Below are positions 35,456 to 44,502 of a DNA stretch of 64,000 nt, one piece after another. The position numbers and the translations under genes were made by a program. The first letter of the stretch is position 1; each line of letters starts with the position of its first letter. A model generated the notes under the pieces. That model saw only the letters and a program-made list of their open reading frames with translations, made no database searches and had not been told where the DNA came from. Source of the stretch: Novosphingobium sp. Fuku2-ISO-50 (lineage in GTDB: Bacteria; Pseudomonadota; Alphaproteobacteria; Sphingomonadales; Sphingomonadaceae); assembly GCF_001519055.1 (NCBI RefSeq), contig NZ_KQ954301.1:26191-90190 (forward strand). The letters are read 5' to 3'.

Positions 35456-35968
35456 GCCACTGCCGACGACATCGAAGCCCTGGCCGATCTGGGCCGCCGC
35501 GCCTTTGTCGCAAAGTTCGGCGATCTCTATTCCGCAGCCAATCTCGCGGCCTTCCTTGCCGAAAGCCACACGCCCGAAAAAGTCGCGCGCGAACTGGCCG
35601 ATCCCGGCATGGCCATCGCGGTGATCGAAGAGCCCGGAGATCCAACGGGGAAGACCATCGGCGCGTTTTGCAAGATCACGTATGCCAGCACCCTGCCGCG
35701 CCACAGCGACGCGCTTGCCCCGTTCGAGCTGAAACAGCTCTATACCGATCCCGACCTTGTCGGGCGCGGGATGGGCGCGCGACTGATGGATTGGGCGCTG
35801 GATCAGGCGCGCAAGGCGGGCGCCGATGAATTGCAATTGTCGGTCTATGCCGACAACCCGGATGCACAACGCTTCTATGCCCGCTATGGCCTTGAAAAGA
35901 TCGCCGACATCACCTTCCGCGTCGGCGACCACATTGATCCCGAAATTCTGATGGCCGTCCGGCTATAG
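35411..35968 (+). CDS. GNAT-family N-acetyltransferase with triplicated start
   Basis: A 185-residue acetyltransferase if the first ATG is used; 180 or 175 residues from the others. The acetyl-CoA loop is LYTDPDLVGRGMGARLMDWAL and motif B is LQLSVYADNPDAQRFYARYGL. The N-terminal repeat MTLRPMTLRP is absent from the fold proper, whose first strand begins at the third copy (MTLRLATADDIEALADLG), so the original start was probably ATG 35441. Substrate unknown. Confidence 0.88.
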   Translation: MTLRPMTLRPMTLRLATADDIEALADLGRRAFVAKFGDLYSAANLAAFLAESHTPEKVARELADPGMAIAVIEEPGDPTGKTIGAFCKITYASTLPRHSDALAPFELKQLYTDPDLVGRGMGARLMDWALDQARKAGADELQLSVYADNPDAQRFYARYGLEKIADITFRVGDHIDPEILMAVRL

Positions 35969-36029
35969 CGCAGAGGCGACCAGCGCGGGGCCGCGATGAC
36001 GTCGAATGACCGATTGGGAAGAGCACCGC

Positions 36030-36518
36030 ATGACCATGCCAACGTTCGTTCGTCGCCTTGTCTGGATCGCCGCGCTGGGCGCGACGATCGGGGGGACGGG
36101 TCTATCGGGCCCGGCGACGCCGGCTTTTGCCGAGCCCGCCCAACTCGATCTCGCGCGCTATCGCGGCAAAGTCGTCTATGTCGATTTCTGGGCATCGTGG
36201 TGCGGCCCATGCAAGCAGGCTTTTCCTTATATGGCAAAGCTTTCGCGACAATATCGCCCGCAAGACCTCGTCATCATCACGATCAACGAGGAACGTCAGC
36301 GCGCGCCCGGCGAAGCCTTCCTGCGTCAGGTCCAATCGAAACTGCCCGTCGTCTGGGACAGCGAGGGAACGCTTGCGAAGACCTGGCAAGTCAATGAATT
36401 GCCCATGACGATGCTGTTCGATCGCCAGGGCAAGCCGCGATTTCGGCACACGGGATTTCTTTCCGACAAGACCGCCGAATACAGCGCGCAGGTTGACGCA
36501 TTGGTCAAGGAACACTGA
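36030..36518 (+). CDS. exported thioredoxin-like (TlpA-type) protein
   Basis: A 162-residue protein with an N-terminal signal sequence (Arg-Arg then LVWIAALGATIGGTG, ending about AFAEP) and a thioredoxin domain with active site FWASWCGPCKQAF and cis-Pro loop NELPMTMLFD. It is likely a periplasmic thiol-disulphide reductase, for example in cytochrome c maturation. GGAAGAG precedes ATG 36030; an in-frame ATG at 36006 lacks such a site. Confidence 0.87.
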   Translation: MTMPTFVRRLVWIAALGATIGGTGLSGPATPAFAEPAQLDLARYRGKVVYVDFWASWCGPCKQAFPYMAKLSRQYRPQDLVIITINEERQRAPGEAFLRQVQSKLPVVWDSEGTLAKTWQVNELPMTMLFDRQGKPRFRHTGFLSDKTAEYSAQVDALVKEH

Positions 36519-36667
36519 CCGCTTTTCCTGGACGACCGACAACGTTTGCTGACCCCGGACGGTAACGTAATGGAAAGAACACTTGATTTACAGTAACATT
36601 GGAATGCCGAACTGTCGGCCAAGCCGGATCGCATCCGGTTGCGACGGAAAGGGTGGCGGTTTTGTCA

Positions 36668-37384
36668 ATGAACGGCGAAGAGCAGGATCGTCCGGACGCA
36701 TCGGGGCTTCCCGAGGCGAATGATCCGGCACGCTCCGATTCCGAACTGCCTTCGGGTATCGAACAGCGGGCAGCCCCGCGCTTTACCCTGCTGCTGCGTG
36801 TGGCCAAACTGGTGGTCGATGACCGCGAGCAGTTCTGCGTCATCCGCGATGCGTCGACAACGGGGCTGAAAGTCAGACTGTTCGGGCCTTTGCCGCAACA
36901 TGCCGAGCTGGCGGTGGAACTGGCCAATGGCGACCGTCACCGCGCCGAATGCGTCTGGACTGCGGGTGATCACGCAGGCTTGCGCTTTCTCGAACCGATC
37001 CTGCTCGAACGCCTGCTCGATGAAGCGAAGGGATCGGGCCAGCGCCGTCAGGTGCGGCTGCGAATCACGCTCGACGGCATGCTGCACGCAAGCAGAGAGG
37101 CCGTCGCGATCACGATTCGCGACATATCGCAGCAAGGCGCTGCGCTCGACAGCGAGAAATGGCTGTTGATCAATGAGCTGGTGAAGATCGAAACGGCGAT
37201 CCTGCCCCCGGTCTATGCCAAAGTGCGCTGGCGCGATCATCCGCACTATGGCGTTATTTTTGAACAGACTTTTCATCTGGAAGAGCTGGCCCACCGCTGC
37301 GCCGGCCTGCCCGCACCGCAAACCGGTGCGCACAACCCGCCTCATCAGGCTTCACGCGGCCACGGCACAACCGGCAAGAATTGA
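36668..37384 (+). CDS. tandem PilZ-domain protein
   Basis: A 238-residue cytoplasmic protein with two PilZ-like domains. Domain 1 (residues about 35-110) has EQRAAPRF (RxxxR) and CVIRDASTTGLKVRL (D/NxSxxG). Domain 2 (about 125-210) has GQRRQVRLRI and ITIRDISQQGAALDS. These are the cyclic-di-GMP contact motifs. The tail is His/Pro-rich and probably disordered. It precedes two surface-glycan type genes, suggesting c-di-GMP control of an envelope process. An in-frame start at 36599 is possible. Confidence 0.8.
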   Translation: MNGEEQDRPDASGLPEANDPARSDSELPSGIEQRAAPRFTLLLRVAKLVVDDREQFCVIRDASTTGLKVRLFGPLPQHAELAVELANGDRHRAECVWTAGDHAGLRFLEPILLERLLDEAKGSGQRRQVRLRITLDGMLHASREAVAITIRDISQQGAALDSEKWLLINELVKIETAILPPVYAKVRWRDHPHYGVIFEQTFHLEELAHRCAGLPAPQTGAHNPPHQASRGHGTTGKN

Positions 37385-37502
37385 CCGCCGACTTTGCCGA
37401 AAACGGCGAACAATCGCCGCCTCCCGTTGCGCTGTTAACTTTCCTTTATCCAATTTCGTTCACCTCAGTTCCCAAGACAAATCGCGAGTCAAGGGGCTAG
37501 GG

Positions 37503-39116
37503 ATGGCGATCGAATTCGACACGCAGGCAGGCAACGGCGCTGCTGACACGCAATACGATGTTGACGTGGCGATCATCGGCGCGGGTCCTGCCGGGCTGAC
37601 CGCAGGGTATCTGCTGTCGCGCCAGGGCTACAAAGTCGCGATCATCGAAAAAGACGAACATTACGTGGGCGGCATCAGCCGTACTGTCGAACACGAAGGC
37701 TATCGCTTCGACATCGGCGGCCACCGGTTCTTTTCCAAATCGCAACAAGTTGTCGATTTGTGGAACGAAATACTGCCCGACGATTTCATCCAGCGTCCGC
37801 GCATGAGCCGGATCTATTACGAGGGAAAATTCTACTCGTATCCGCTGCGCGCCTTCGAAGCGCTGGGCAATCTCGGCATTCTGCGCTCGACTGCCTGCAT
37901 GATGAGCTATGCCTGGTCGCGCCTGTTCCCGATTCGCGAAGTGAAAAGCTTTGAAGACTGGACCAGCAACCAGTTCGGCAAAAAGCTCTATTCGATCTTC
38001 TTCAAGACTTATACCGAGAAGGTCTGGGGCATGCCCTGCGATGAAATGAGCGCCGACTGGGCCGCCCAGCGCATCAAGGGCCTGTCGCTCGGCGCGGCAG
38101 TGCTCGATGGGTTCAAGCGCAGCCTGGGGCTCAACAAGCGCCCCAACAACGGCATGGCGACCAAGACCCTGCTCGAAACGTTCCGCTATCCGCGCCTCGG
38201 GCCGGGCATGATGTGGGATGCCGCGCGCGATCGTATCGTCGAAGCCGGCGGGCTGGTGCTGATGGGCCAGGCGCTCAAGCAACTGGCGAGCGACGGCCGG
38301 GGCGGCTGGCGCATGACCTCGACTCGCGCCGACGGCACCGAAACGGTGATCAGCGCAGCCCATGCGATCAGCTCTGCGCCGATGCGCGAACTGGCCGCGC
38401 GGCTTCATCCGCTGCCCAAATCGACGCTCGAAGCGAGCAAACTGCGCTATCGCGACTTCCTGACCGTGGCGCTCAAGATCCGCTCGGAAGATCTGTTCCC
38501 CGACAACTGGATCTATATCCACGATAGCAAGGTCCGTGTCGGCCGCATCCAGAATTTCCGCTCGTGGTCGCCCGAGATGGTGCCCGATTCCGATGTCGCC
38601 TGCGTCGGCCTCGAATACTTCTGCTTCGAAGGCGATGATCTGTGGGCGTCGAGCGACGATGCGCTGATCGAACTGGCCACGAAGGAAATGGCGACGCTCG
38701 GCCTCGTCAAGCCGGAGCAGGTCATCGGCGGCGCGGTGGTGCGTCAGGAAAAGGCCTATCCGGTCTACGACGACGAATATGCCGCCAACGTCGATGCGAT
38801 GCGCAAGGAACTGGAAGAAACCAGCCCGACGCTGCATCTGGTCGGACGCAACGGCATGCATCGCTACAACAACCAGGACCACGCCATGATGACCGCGATG
38901 CTGACGGTCGAAAACATCATCGCCGGTTCGCGCGTCTATGACATCTGGTGCGTCAACGAAGACGCCGAATACCATGAAGCAGGTGCCGAAGGCGATGCCA
39001 AGGCCCTGCCCGCCCGCCCCGGCCACCGTGATGTCAGCGCCGACCAGCAAGCCGCGCTCGACTCGGTACGCCAGGTTCCGGAACGCGTTGCCAAGACCGG
39101 TCGCAAGGCGGCCTGA
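37503..39116 (+). CDS. UDP-galactopyranose-mutase-like FAD oxidoreductase
   Basis: A 537-residue flavoprotein. The dinucleotide-binding loop VAIIGAGPAGLTAGYLLSRQ is at residues 21-40, with GGISRTVEHEGYRFDIGGHR resembling Glf/amine-oxidase relatives used in surface polysaccharide synthesis, and LVGRNGMHRYNNQDHAMMTA at the C-terminal FAD site. About 50 C-terminal residues are variable. The reaction is not known. ATG 37503 follows TAGGG. It lies between the PilZ gene and a GT-C-like membrane protein. Confidence 0.85.
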   Translation: MAIEFDTQAGNGAADTQYDVDVAIIGAGPAGLTAGYLLSRQGYKVAIIEKDEHYVGGISRTVEHEGYRFDIGGHRFFSKSQQVVDLWNEILPDDFIQRPRMSRIYYEGKFYSYPLRAFEALGNLGILRSTACMMSYAWSRLFPIREVKSFEDWTSNQFGKKLYSIFFKTYTEKVWGMPCDEMSADWAAQRIKGLSLGAAVLDGFKRSLGLNKRPNNGMATKTLLETFRYPRLGPGMMWDAARDRIVEAGGLVLMGQALKQLASDGRGGWRMTSTRADGTETVISAAHAISSAPMRELAARLHPLPKSTLEASKLRYRDFLTVALKIRSEDLFPDNWIYIHDSKVRVGRIQNFRSWSPEMVPDSDVACVGLEYFCFEGDDLWASSDDALIELATKEMATLGLVKPEQVIGGAVVRQEKAYPVYDDEYAANVDAMRKELEETSPTLHLVGRNGMHRYNNQDHAMMTAMLTVENIIAGSRVYDIWCVNEDAEYHEAGAEGDAKALPARPGHRDVSADQQAALDSVRQVPERVAKTGRKAA

Positions 39117-39129
39117 AGCCTTTGACGGA

Positions 39130-39156
39130 CACGCCGGCTCAGTTGCAGCCGGCGTG
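39130..39156 (+). terminator. hairpin after the flavoprotein gene
   Basis: CACGCCGGCT (39130-39139) pairs with AGCCGGCGTG (39147-39156), 7-base loop, 13 bp after the stop. A second small hairpin GCCCCGA/TCGGGGC is at 39189-39207. No T-run. Confidence 0.5.
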
Positions 39157-39231
39157 CGCCGTTGCGGGCGAATTTCTTGGTTTGACTCGCCCCGAGCCGA
39201 TCGGGGCTGCGCAGGACATGGCATTCCGCTG

Positions 39232-41052
39232 ATGGTCGATCTCTCGCTCAAATTTGCATCAGACACACCGCGCGTCGGACTGGCCGGTGTCACCGCCGCC
39301 GGTAAAGGCGCATGGCAGGTGCGCGTGATGATCATGTGGCTGGTGATGGCGACATTGCTGCTGATGATCGATGCGCCGATCATATCCGCCCGACGCTTTG
39401 GCGACCCGGACGATGCGCTGCGCCTGATGGAAGTGCGCGATCTGCTGGCCGGGCAAGGCTGGTTCGACTTGCACCAGTATCGCGTTGCCGCGCCCGAAGG
39501 CGTGCTGATGCACTGGTCGCGGCTGGTCGATATCCCGCTTGCCGGCATGATCCTGATCTTGCGACCGATGCTGGGTCAGCCAATGGCCGAACTGGTCACC
39601 ATGGTTGCCGTCCCCTTGTTGACTCTGCTGGCCACGCTGATGCTGGTCGGGCGACTGGCCGCGAAATTCTTTGATAACGAAACCGTCGGCATCGCCTGCC
39701 TGGTCACCGCAGTCGGCACGCCCCTGCTCCTCCAGATGGTGCCGATGCGCATCGATCACCACGGCTGGCAAATCGTGCTGGCGCTGGCGGCGCTCAACGG
39801 GCTGGCCGCGCGCGATGCGTTGCGTGGCGGGCTGGCGGTTGGTGCAGCGCTTGCCGCATCACTGGCAATTTCGATTGAAGGCCTGCCGATCACTGCGGTG
39901 TTTCTGGGCGTGCTGGCCTTGCGCGGATTGACGACAACACGCGGCTATGTCGGCCTTGCCGCCGCGAGCGCCGCGCTGGCGCTGGTCAGCAGCGCGATTT
40001 TCCTTGGGACGCGCGGGATCGGCGATTTTGGCACGTATTGTGACCAGATTTCGCCCATCCATCTTGCGCTGTTTGGTCTGGTTGCAATGGCCAGTGCGGG
40101 GTTGGCCGCGCTGGCGCCACGACGCTGGCCCGTGGCGTTGGGGGCTCTGGGCGCTACCGCTGTGGCGACTTTGGCGCTCTACCTCACGGCGGCGCCGCAG
40201 TGCCGGGGCGGGGCGTTTGTCGCGCTCGATCCGATGATGCGGAAATACTGGTACGAAAACATCGCCGAAGGCATGCCGTTCTGGCACTCGCCGCTACCCG
40301 CTGCGGTCGAGCTGGTAGGCGTGCCGCTGGTCGGTCTGTTCTGCATCGTGCTGCTGTGGCGCGACGCGAAAAGCGCAGAGGAACGGGCATGGTGGCGCGA
40401 TCATGGGCTGGTGCTGACAGGCGCCCTGTTGATCGGGGTGATGTTGGCACGCGCATCGGCAACGGCTTGCGGCATTGCCGCCGTGCCGACTGCTGCAGTG
40501 ATCCTGCGCCTGATCGCGTCCGTGCGCAATGTGCCGCCGATGCGCAGGATTGCAGCCTATCTCGGCATTCTGGCGCTGCTGATGCCGCCGATGCCGGTGA
40601 TGGCCGTGGCCAGGCTGGCTGCGCTTTTCACACGCCACGCCACCTATTCGGGGATGCCGACGCCGACGTCATGCCGCTATGACGTGGCCGCACGTGCACT
40701 CAACGCGCTGCCGGCAACCGACATGTTCCTGCCGCTCGACATCGGCCCCGATATTCTGGTGCGCACGCATCAGCGCGCGGTCGCAACCGGCCATCATCGG
40801 GGCGCAGCGGGGATGCACGATGTGATGGCCGCGTTCCTCGCCAAGCCGGATGAAGCCCGCGCGATCATACAGCGGCGTCACGCCACGCTGATCGCGGTAT
40901 GCCCCGACACGGCAGAACCGGCCAATTACAAGTATTACGCCCCCAACGGCCTGATGGCGCAACTGCTGCGCGGCCAGACGCCACGCTGGCTCGAACCGGT
41001 CAACCTGGCTCCCGGCAGCCACATGCTGTTTTGGCGGATAAAAATGCAGTAG
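39232..41052 (+). CDS. GT-C/STT3-like polytopic membrane protein
   Basis: A 606-residue protein with about ten to twelve membrane helices and a hydrophilic C-terminal domain from about residue 470. Three acidic motifs match the layout of GT-C oligosaccharyltransferases: DPDDALRLMEVRDLL in the first external loop (DxD-like), FFDNETVG, and MRIDHHGWQIV. It may move a lipid-linked sugar to an acceptor at the outer face of the inner membrane. The assignment is by motif layout only. It follows the UDP-galactopyranose-mutase-like gene. Confidence 0.65.
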   Translation: MVDLSLKFASDTPRVGLAGVTAAGKGAWQVRVMIMWLVMATLLLMIDAPIISARRFGDPDDALRLMEVRDLLAGQGWFDLHQYRVAAPEGVLMHWSRLVDIPLAGMILILRPMLGQPMAELVTMVAVPLLTLLATLMLVGRLAAKFFDNETVGIACLVTAVGTPLLLQMVPMRIDHHGWQIVLALAALNGLAARDALRGGLAVGAALAASLAISIEGLPITAVFLGVLALRGLTTTRGYVGLAAASAALALVSSAIFLGTRGIGDFGTYCDQISPIHLALFGLVAMASAGLAALAPRRWPVALGALGATAVATLALYLTAAPQCRGGAFVALDPMMRKYWYENIAEGMPFWHSPLPAAVELVGVPLVGLFCIVLLWRDAKSAEERAWWRDHGLVLTGALLIGVMLARASATACGIAAVPTAAVILRLIASVRNVPPMRRIAAYLGILALLMPPMPVMAVARLAALFTRHATYSGMPTPTSCRYDVAARALNALPATDMFLPLDIGPDILVRTHQRAVATGHHRGAAGMHDVMAAFLAKPDEARAIIQRRHATLIAVCPDTAEPANYKYYAPNGLMAQLLRGQTPRWLEPVNLAPGSHMLFWRIKMQ

Positions 41053-41074
41053 AATCAATAATTTTCAGTGCAAA

Positions 41075-41971
41075 TCAGTCTTCACAGGGCGCGACGTCGA
41101 CGGAGACTGCGAGCCGCTGCCCCGCGCCGCCATGGAACACCCCGTCGAGCGGAGCGACATCGGCATAGTCGCGGCCCATCGCGGTAAAGATATGATCCGA
41201 CCGCGCCAGCGTATCGTTGGTCGGATCGAACCCGACCCAGCCCAGTTCTTCGCCGCACCACAAAGTGGCCCAGGCATGGGTGGCATCCGCCCCGATCAGC
41301 CGCGGCTGGCCCGGCGGGGGGATCGTGCGCAAATATCCGCTGACATAGGCGGCGGGAATGCCGTGCGCGCGCGCCGCCACGATCATCACATGCGCAAAAT
41401 CCTGGCACACCCCATGGCGCGCCTGAAACGCCTGATCGGGCAAAGTCTCGCTGGTCGTGGCATCGCCATCATATGTGAATTCATCGTAGATCGCGCGCAT
41501 CAGCGCGCATGCCGCCGCCAGCGCGCCCTGCGCCGAAGGGAAAAAACGCGCGGCCCAGGCGGCAATCTCGGGCGAGTTCGGCGCCATCGGCGAAGGATAG
41601 AGATAGCTTGCCGGGCCCATCGCCGACAAATCGCGGCTGCGCGCGGCGCGGTCGCGCACTTGCGCCACGCTCGGCCCGGTCATCGCCGAGATCAGCGACG
41701 GTTCGGGCAGCGACGGTTCGGACACTTCGACGCGAAACCGGCTTTCTATCGCCAGGCGCGACAGGGGCTCGCGGATGATCAACCGGCTGCGATTGACGAC
41801 AAACGGCCCGCAATCGTCCTGAACCGACCAGGGCACCGGATCGATCGTCAGCGCAAACCGCTCGAGCACTTGCCCCGGCCAGGGCGCAGGCCGCAGCCGC
41901 ACATTGAACCGCGCCAGCCGCACCGGGCTGGCATAGGTAACCGTGGTCAGGTGGCGAACGTCGTAAAGCAT
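41075..41971 (-). CDS. transglutaminase-like peptidase
   Basis: A 298-residue protein. An N-terminal beta domain (LYDVRHLTTVTYASPVRLARFN) precedes the transglutaminase core with Cys in ARHGVCQDFAHVMI, His in ADATHAWATLWC and Asp in GFDPTND, the full catalytic triad. It is the third gene of the ATP-grasp operon; the start lies 7 bp after the upstream stop. A 15-bp in-frame tandem duplication (41693-41722) encodes SEPSLPEPSL. Likely cleaves or forms amide bonds in a peptide made by the operon partners. Confidence 0.9.
   Translation of the reverse strand: MLYDVRHLTTVTYASPVRLARFNVRLRPAPWPGQVLERFALTIDPVPWSVQDDCGPFVVNRSRLIIREPLSRLAIESRFRVEVSEPSLPEPSLISAMTGPSVAQVRDRAARSRDLSAMGPASYLYPSPMAPNSPEIAAWAARFFPSAQGALAAACALMRAIYDEFTYDGDATTSETLPDQAFQARHGVCQDFAHVMIVAARAHGIPAAYVSGYLRTIPPPGQPRLIGADATHAWATLWCGEELGWVGFDPTNDTLARSDHIFTAMGRDYADVAPLDGVFHGGAGQRLAVSVDVAPCED
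41693..41722 (-). repeat. 15-bp in-frame tandem duplication in the transglutaminase gene
   Basis: CAGCGACGGTTCGGG (41693-41707) and CAGCGACGGTTCGGA (41708-41722) differ at one base. The length preserves the reading frame and doubles the PEPSL-type segment. Confidence 0.85.
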
Positions 41972-41978
41972 GGTGATT

Positions 41979-44492
41979 TCAGGCCAGCAGGCTGCCGCCG
42001 GTCGTCGTCCGGCTCTTTTCGTATTGCAGGAAATAGCGCGCCGCAATCGTGTCCGACAGTGCCAGCAGGCGCGCCTCGGTCGCCCGGAGCAGGCCGGTGT
42101 CAAAGGCTTCGATCACGACCGAGCGCAAAGGCGCCTGCAAGGCGCGCGCCTCCAGCAACGGCGCTTCGGGCATCATGTCTTCGCCCAGGCTCGGCAGCGC
42201 GGCGATATGATCGCACAAGGCGTCGACCTGAAACACCAGGCTGCGCGGATTGTCGGGGTCGAGCAAGAGGAGATCGCACACCGGATCGCGGCTCGGCCCG
42301 GTCAAATAGCGCGCGCGATAGGTGATCTGGCTGTCCGACAGGTCGAGCAGCACGCCCAGCGCCTCGGGCGCTTCGCCCTCCCCCGCCAGTGTTGCCACCG
42401 TGTCGCAGATCCCCAGCGCCCGTTCCAGCCGCCGCCCGAGATCGATGAAGCGCCACGACGGCCCCCGATTGAAATTTTCCGCGAGCATCCCCGACAGCGC
42501 GCTCAACCGCTCGATCAATTCGCGCGTGACGCGCAGCAAGGCGCTCGGCCGATGCGAATCGAGCAATGGCAACGGCCGATTGACCAGCCGCCAGAAATCG
42601 GGCGTGATCCGGTCGCGCAGCGTCAGCCCGGTGGCGCGGAACCGCGAAAACAGCGTGCCCACCCCGCCCGGCAGCCGCGTTTCCGACAGCGCCGCCAGCA
42701 CCGCCTGCGCCACCGGCAAGCGCGCCGTCGCCGGGCGAATCGCGTTCCATTCGACCAGCAGATCGAGCAGCGCCGCCACCGTTTCGGTGTTGCTGCCGAC
42801 ACCTGCGTCGACCTCGATCATGCTGCCCAGCACCGCACGGATCACGCGCAAGGTGATTTCGGCGCGTTCGACATAGCGGGCAAACCAGAACAGGTTGTCC
42901 GCCGCCTGGCTGGCAAGAATGCCGCCGCCGCGCCGCACTTTGGGAGTCTGCGCGATGCGCGTCTGTACCAAATTGGTCGGCGGCGCCTCATCGACAATGC
43001 ACACGTCGGCCGACATGTCGCCTTCGCCCATCCAGCCGGTGTGCATCTCGTCCGATGAAGACAGCCGGGCAAAGCCGCCGGGCATGACCGTCCAGGCGCC
43101 GTCTGCGCCGCGCGCGACAAAGGCGCGCAAGGTAAAGGCGCGCGGCACGAAGCGTTCGTCGACGAGCGTCGGCGTGGTGGCCTGGGCGACGATTTCCTGC
43201 CCGCAATAATCGAGCGGGCGACGATCCATGGCCGCCAGCAGGGTTTCGCGATCGAGCCGCGACAGCGTCTGCCCCGACGAACCTTGCCCACCGGTCAGGC
43301 CTTCGACTTTGCGGCCAAAGGCAGAGCTTATGACCAGCTCGCCGATCCGGTCGCGCACGGCATCGGCCTGGCCGGGCTCGCCGCACCACCAGGTCGCGAT
43401 ATTGGGCAGGATCGGCGCTTCGTCGCGCAGCACTTCGCACAGGCGCGGCAGATAGGCGGCAAAGGCCGGTGCTTCGAGCACTTCGGCGCCGGGCGCATTG
43501 ACCAGTTCGACCCCGCCGCGCAGCCAGGCTTCGAAGCCGTCAGGCACGCCGATCTCGCTGCGCGAATCAAACGCCAACGGATCGAGCGCATTGGTATCGA
43601 TCCAGCGCCACAGCGCATCGATCCGCTTTGGCCCGGCGATCGTGCGGACATAGAGCCGATCGTCGCTGACCGTCAGATCGCGCCCTTCGACCAGCGGAAA
43701 GCCGAGATAGCGCGCAAGGTGCGCCTGTTCGGGATAGGACTGGTTGAGCCGTCCGGGGGTCAACAGCGCGATGCGCGGGCTTTCGCGCGAACAGGCGCGC
43801 GCCATGCCGCTGCGCAAGTCGGCAAAAAACTGCGCCAGACGCCGGACATGGCTGTCGCTGAGCAGCGCGCCGGTGCTGCGCGACAGGGCCAGCCGGTTTT
43901 CCAGCGCATAGCCGATGCCGTTGGCCAACCGCAGCCGGTCGGCAACCACGCGCCATTGCCCGCCCGGCCCGCAGACGAGGTCGGCCGCATAGACCGACAG
44001 CAGATTCCCCGGCCCACCACGCGCCGAACCTTCTTCCGCGCGTGTTTCGCGCGCGCCGATCAGGTTGCGGGCGAAAAAGCGGCTGCCGGCAACCAGCGCG
44101 GCGGGCAAATGGCCTTCGCTGATCAGCCGTTGCGGGCCATAGATGTCGTCAGTCACCGCCTCGATCAGCTCGGCCCGCTGCACGAGGCCGCGCTCGATCT
44201 CGTGCCATTGCGCCGCGCCGATCACCAGCGGCATCGGCGACAACGGCCAGGGCCGTTCCTCGGCATCGCCGGTCATGCGAAAGCTCAGGCCCAGATCCTG
44301 AATCTGCCGCGAGACCACTTCGGCGACCGGAATCCCCGCCTCATCGCGCAAAGTGGCGAGCCCTGCCGCCATGGCCTGCCACTTGGCGGCGATATCGGGC
44401 GAGGCAAGCCGATAGAGGTCGAGCGCATCGGCGCCGACCGGATAATCCTTCAGCCGCGCCCGGATCGGCACGGAAGTTGGCCTAGTTGCCAA
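41979..44492 (-). CDS. circularly permuted ATP-grasp / alpha-E fusion protein
   Basis: An 837-residue fusion. Residues about 60-500 are a type 2 circularly permuted ATP-grasp domain (RQIQDLGLSFRM, WRVVADRLRLANGIGYALEN, LDYCGQEIVAQATTPTL); residues about 520-830 are the helical alpha-E domain (ADNLFWFARYVERAEITLRV, QITYRARYL). In many bacteria these are separate genes. The pair is thought to make a small peptide or amide modification with partner transglutaminases. The start is TTG 44492 with GAGGG 7 bp upstream, located inside the end of the preceding gene. Confidence 0.92.
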   Translation of the reverse strand: MATRPTSVPIRARLKDYPVGADALDLYRLASPDIAAKWQAMAAGLATLRDEAGIPVAEVVSRQIQDLGLSFRMTGDAEERPWPLSPMPLVIGAAQWHEIERGLVQRAELIEAVTDDIYGPQRLISEGHLPAALVAGSRFFARNLIGARETRAEEGSARGGPGNLLSVYAADLVCGPGGQWRVVADRLRLANGIGYALENRLALSRSTGALLSDSHVRRLAQFFADLRSGMARACSRESPRIALLTPGRLNQSYPEQAHLARYLGFPLVEGRDLTVSDDRLYVRTIAGPKRIDALWRWIDTNALDPLAFDSRSEIGVPDGFEAWLRGGVELVNAPGAEVLEAPAFAAYLPRLCEVLRDEAPILPNIATWWCGEPGQADAVRDRIGELVISSAFGRKVEGLTGGQGSSGQTLSRLDRETLLAAMDRRPLDYCGQEIVAQATTPTLVDERFVPRAFTLRAFVARGADGAWTVMPGGFARLSSSDEMHTGWMGEGDMSADVCIVDEAPPTNLVQTRIAQTPKVRRGGGILASQAADNLFWFARYVERAEITLRVIRAVLGSMIEVDAGVGSNTETVAALLDLLVEWNAIRPATARLPVAQAVLAALSETRLPGGVGTLFSRFRATGLTLRDRITPDFWRLVNRPLPLLDSHRPSALLRVTRELIERLSALSGMLAENFNRGPSWRFIDLGRRLERALGICDTVATLAGEGEAPEALGVLLDLSDSQITYRARYLTGPSRDPVCDLLLLDPDNPRSLVFQVDALCDHIAALPSLGEDMMPEAPLLEARALQAPLRSVVIEAFDTGLLRATEARLLALSDTIAARYFLQYEKSRTTTGGSLLA

Positions 44493-44502
44493 GCGACGGC
44501 CC

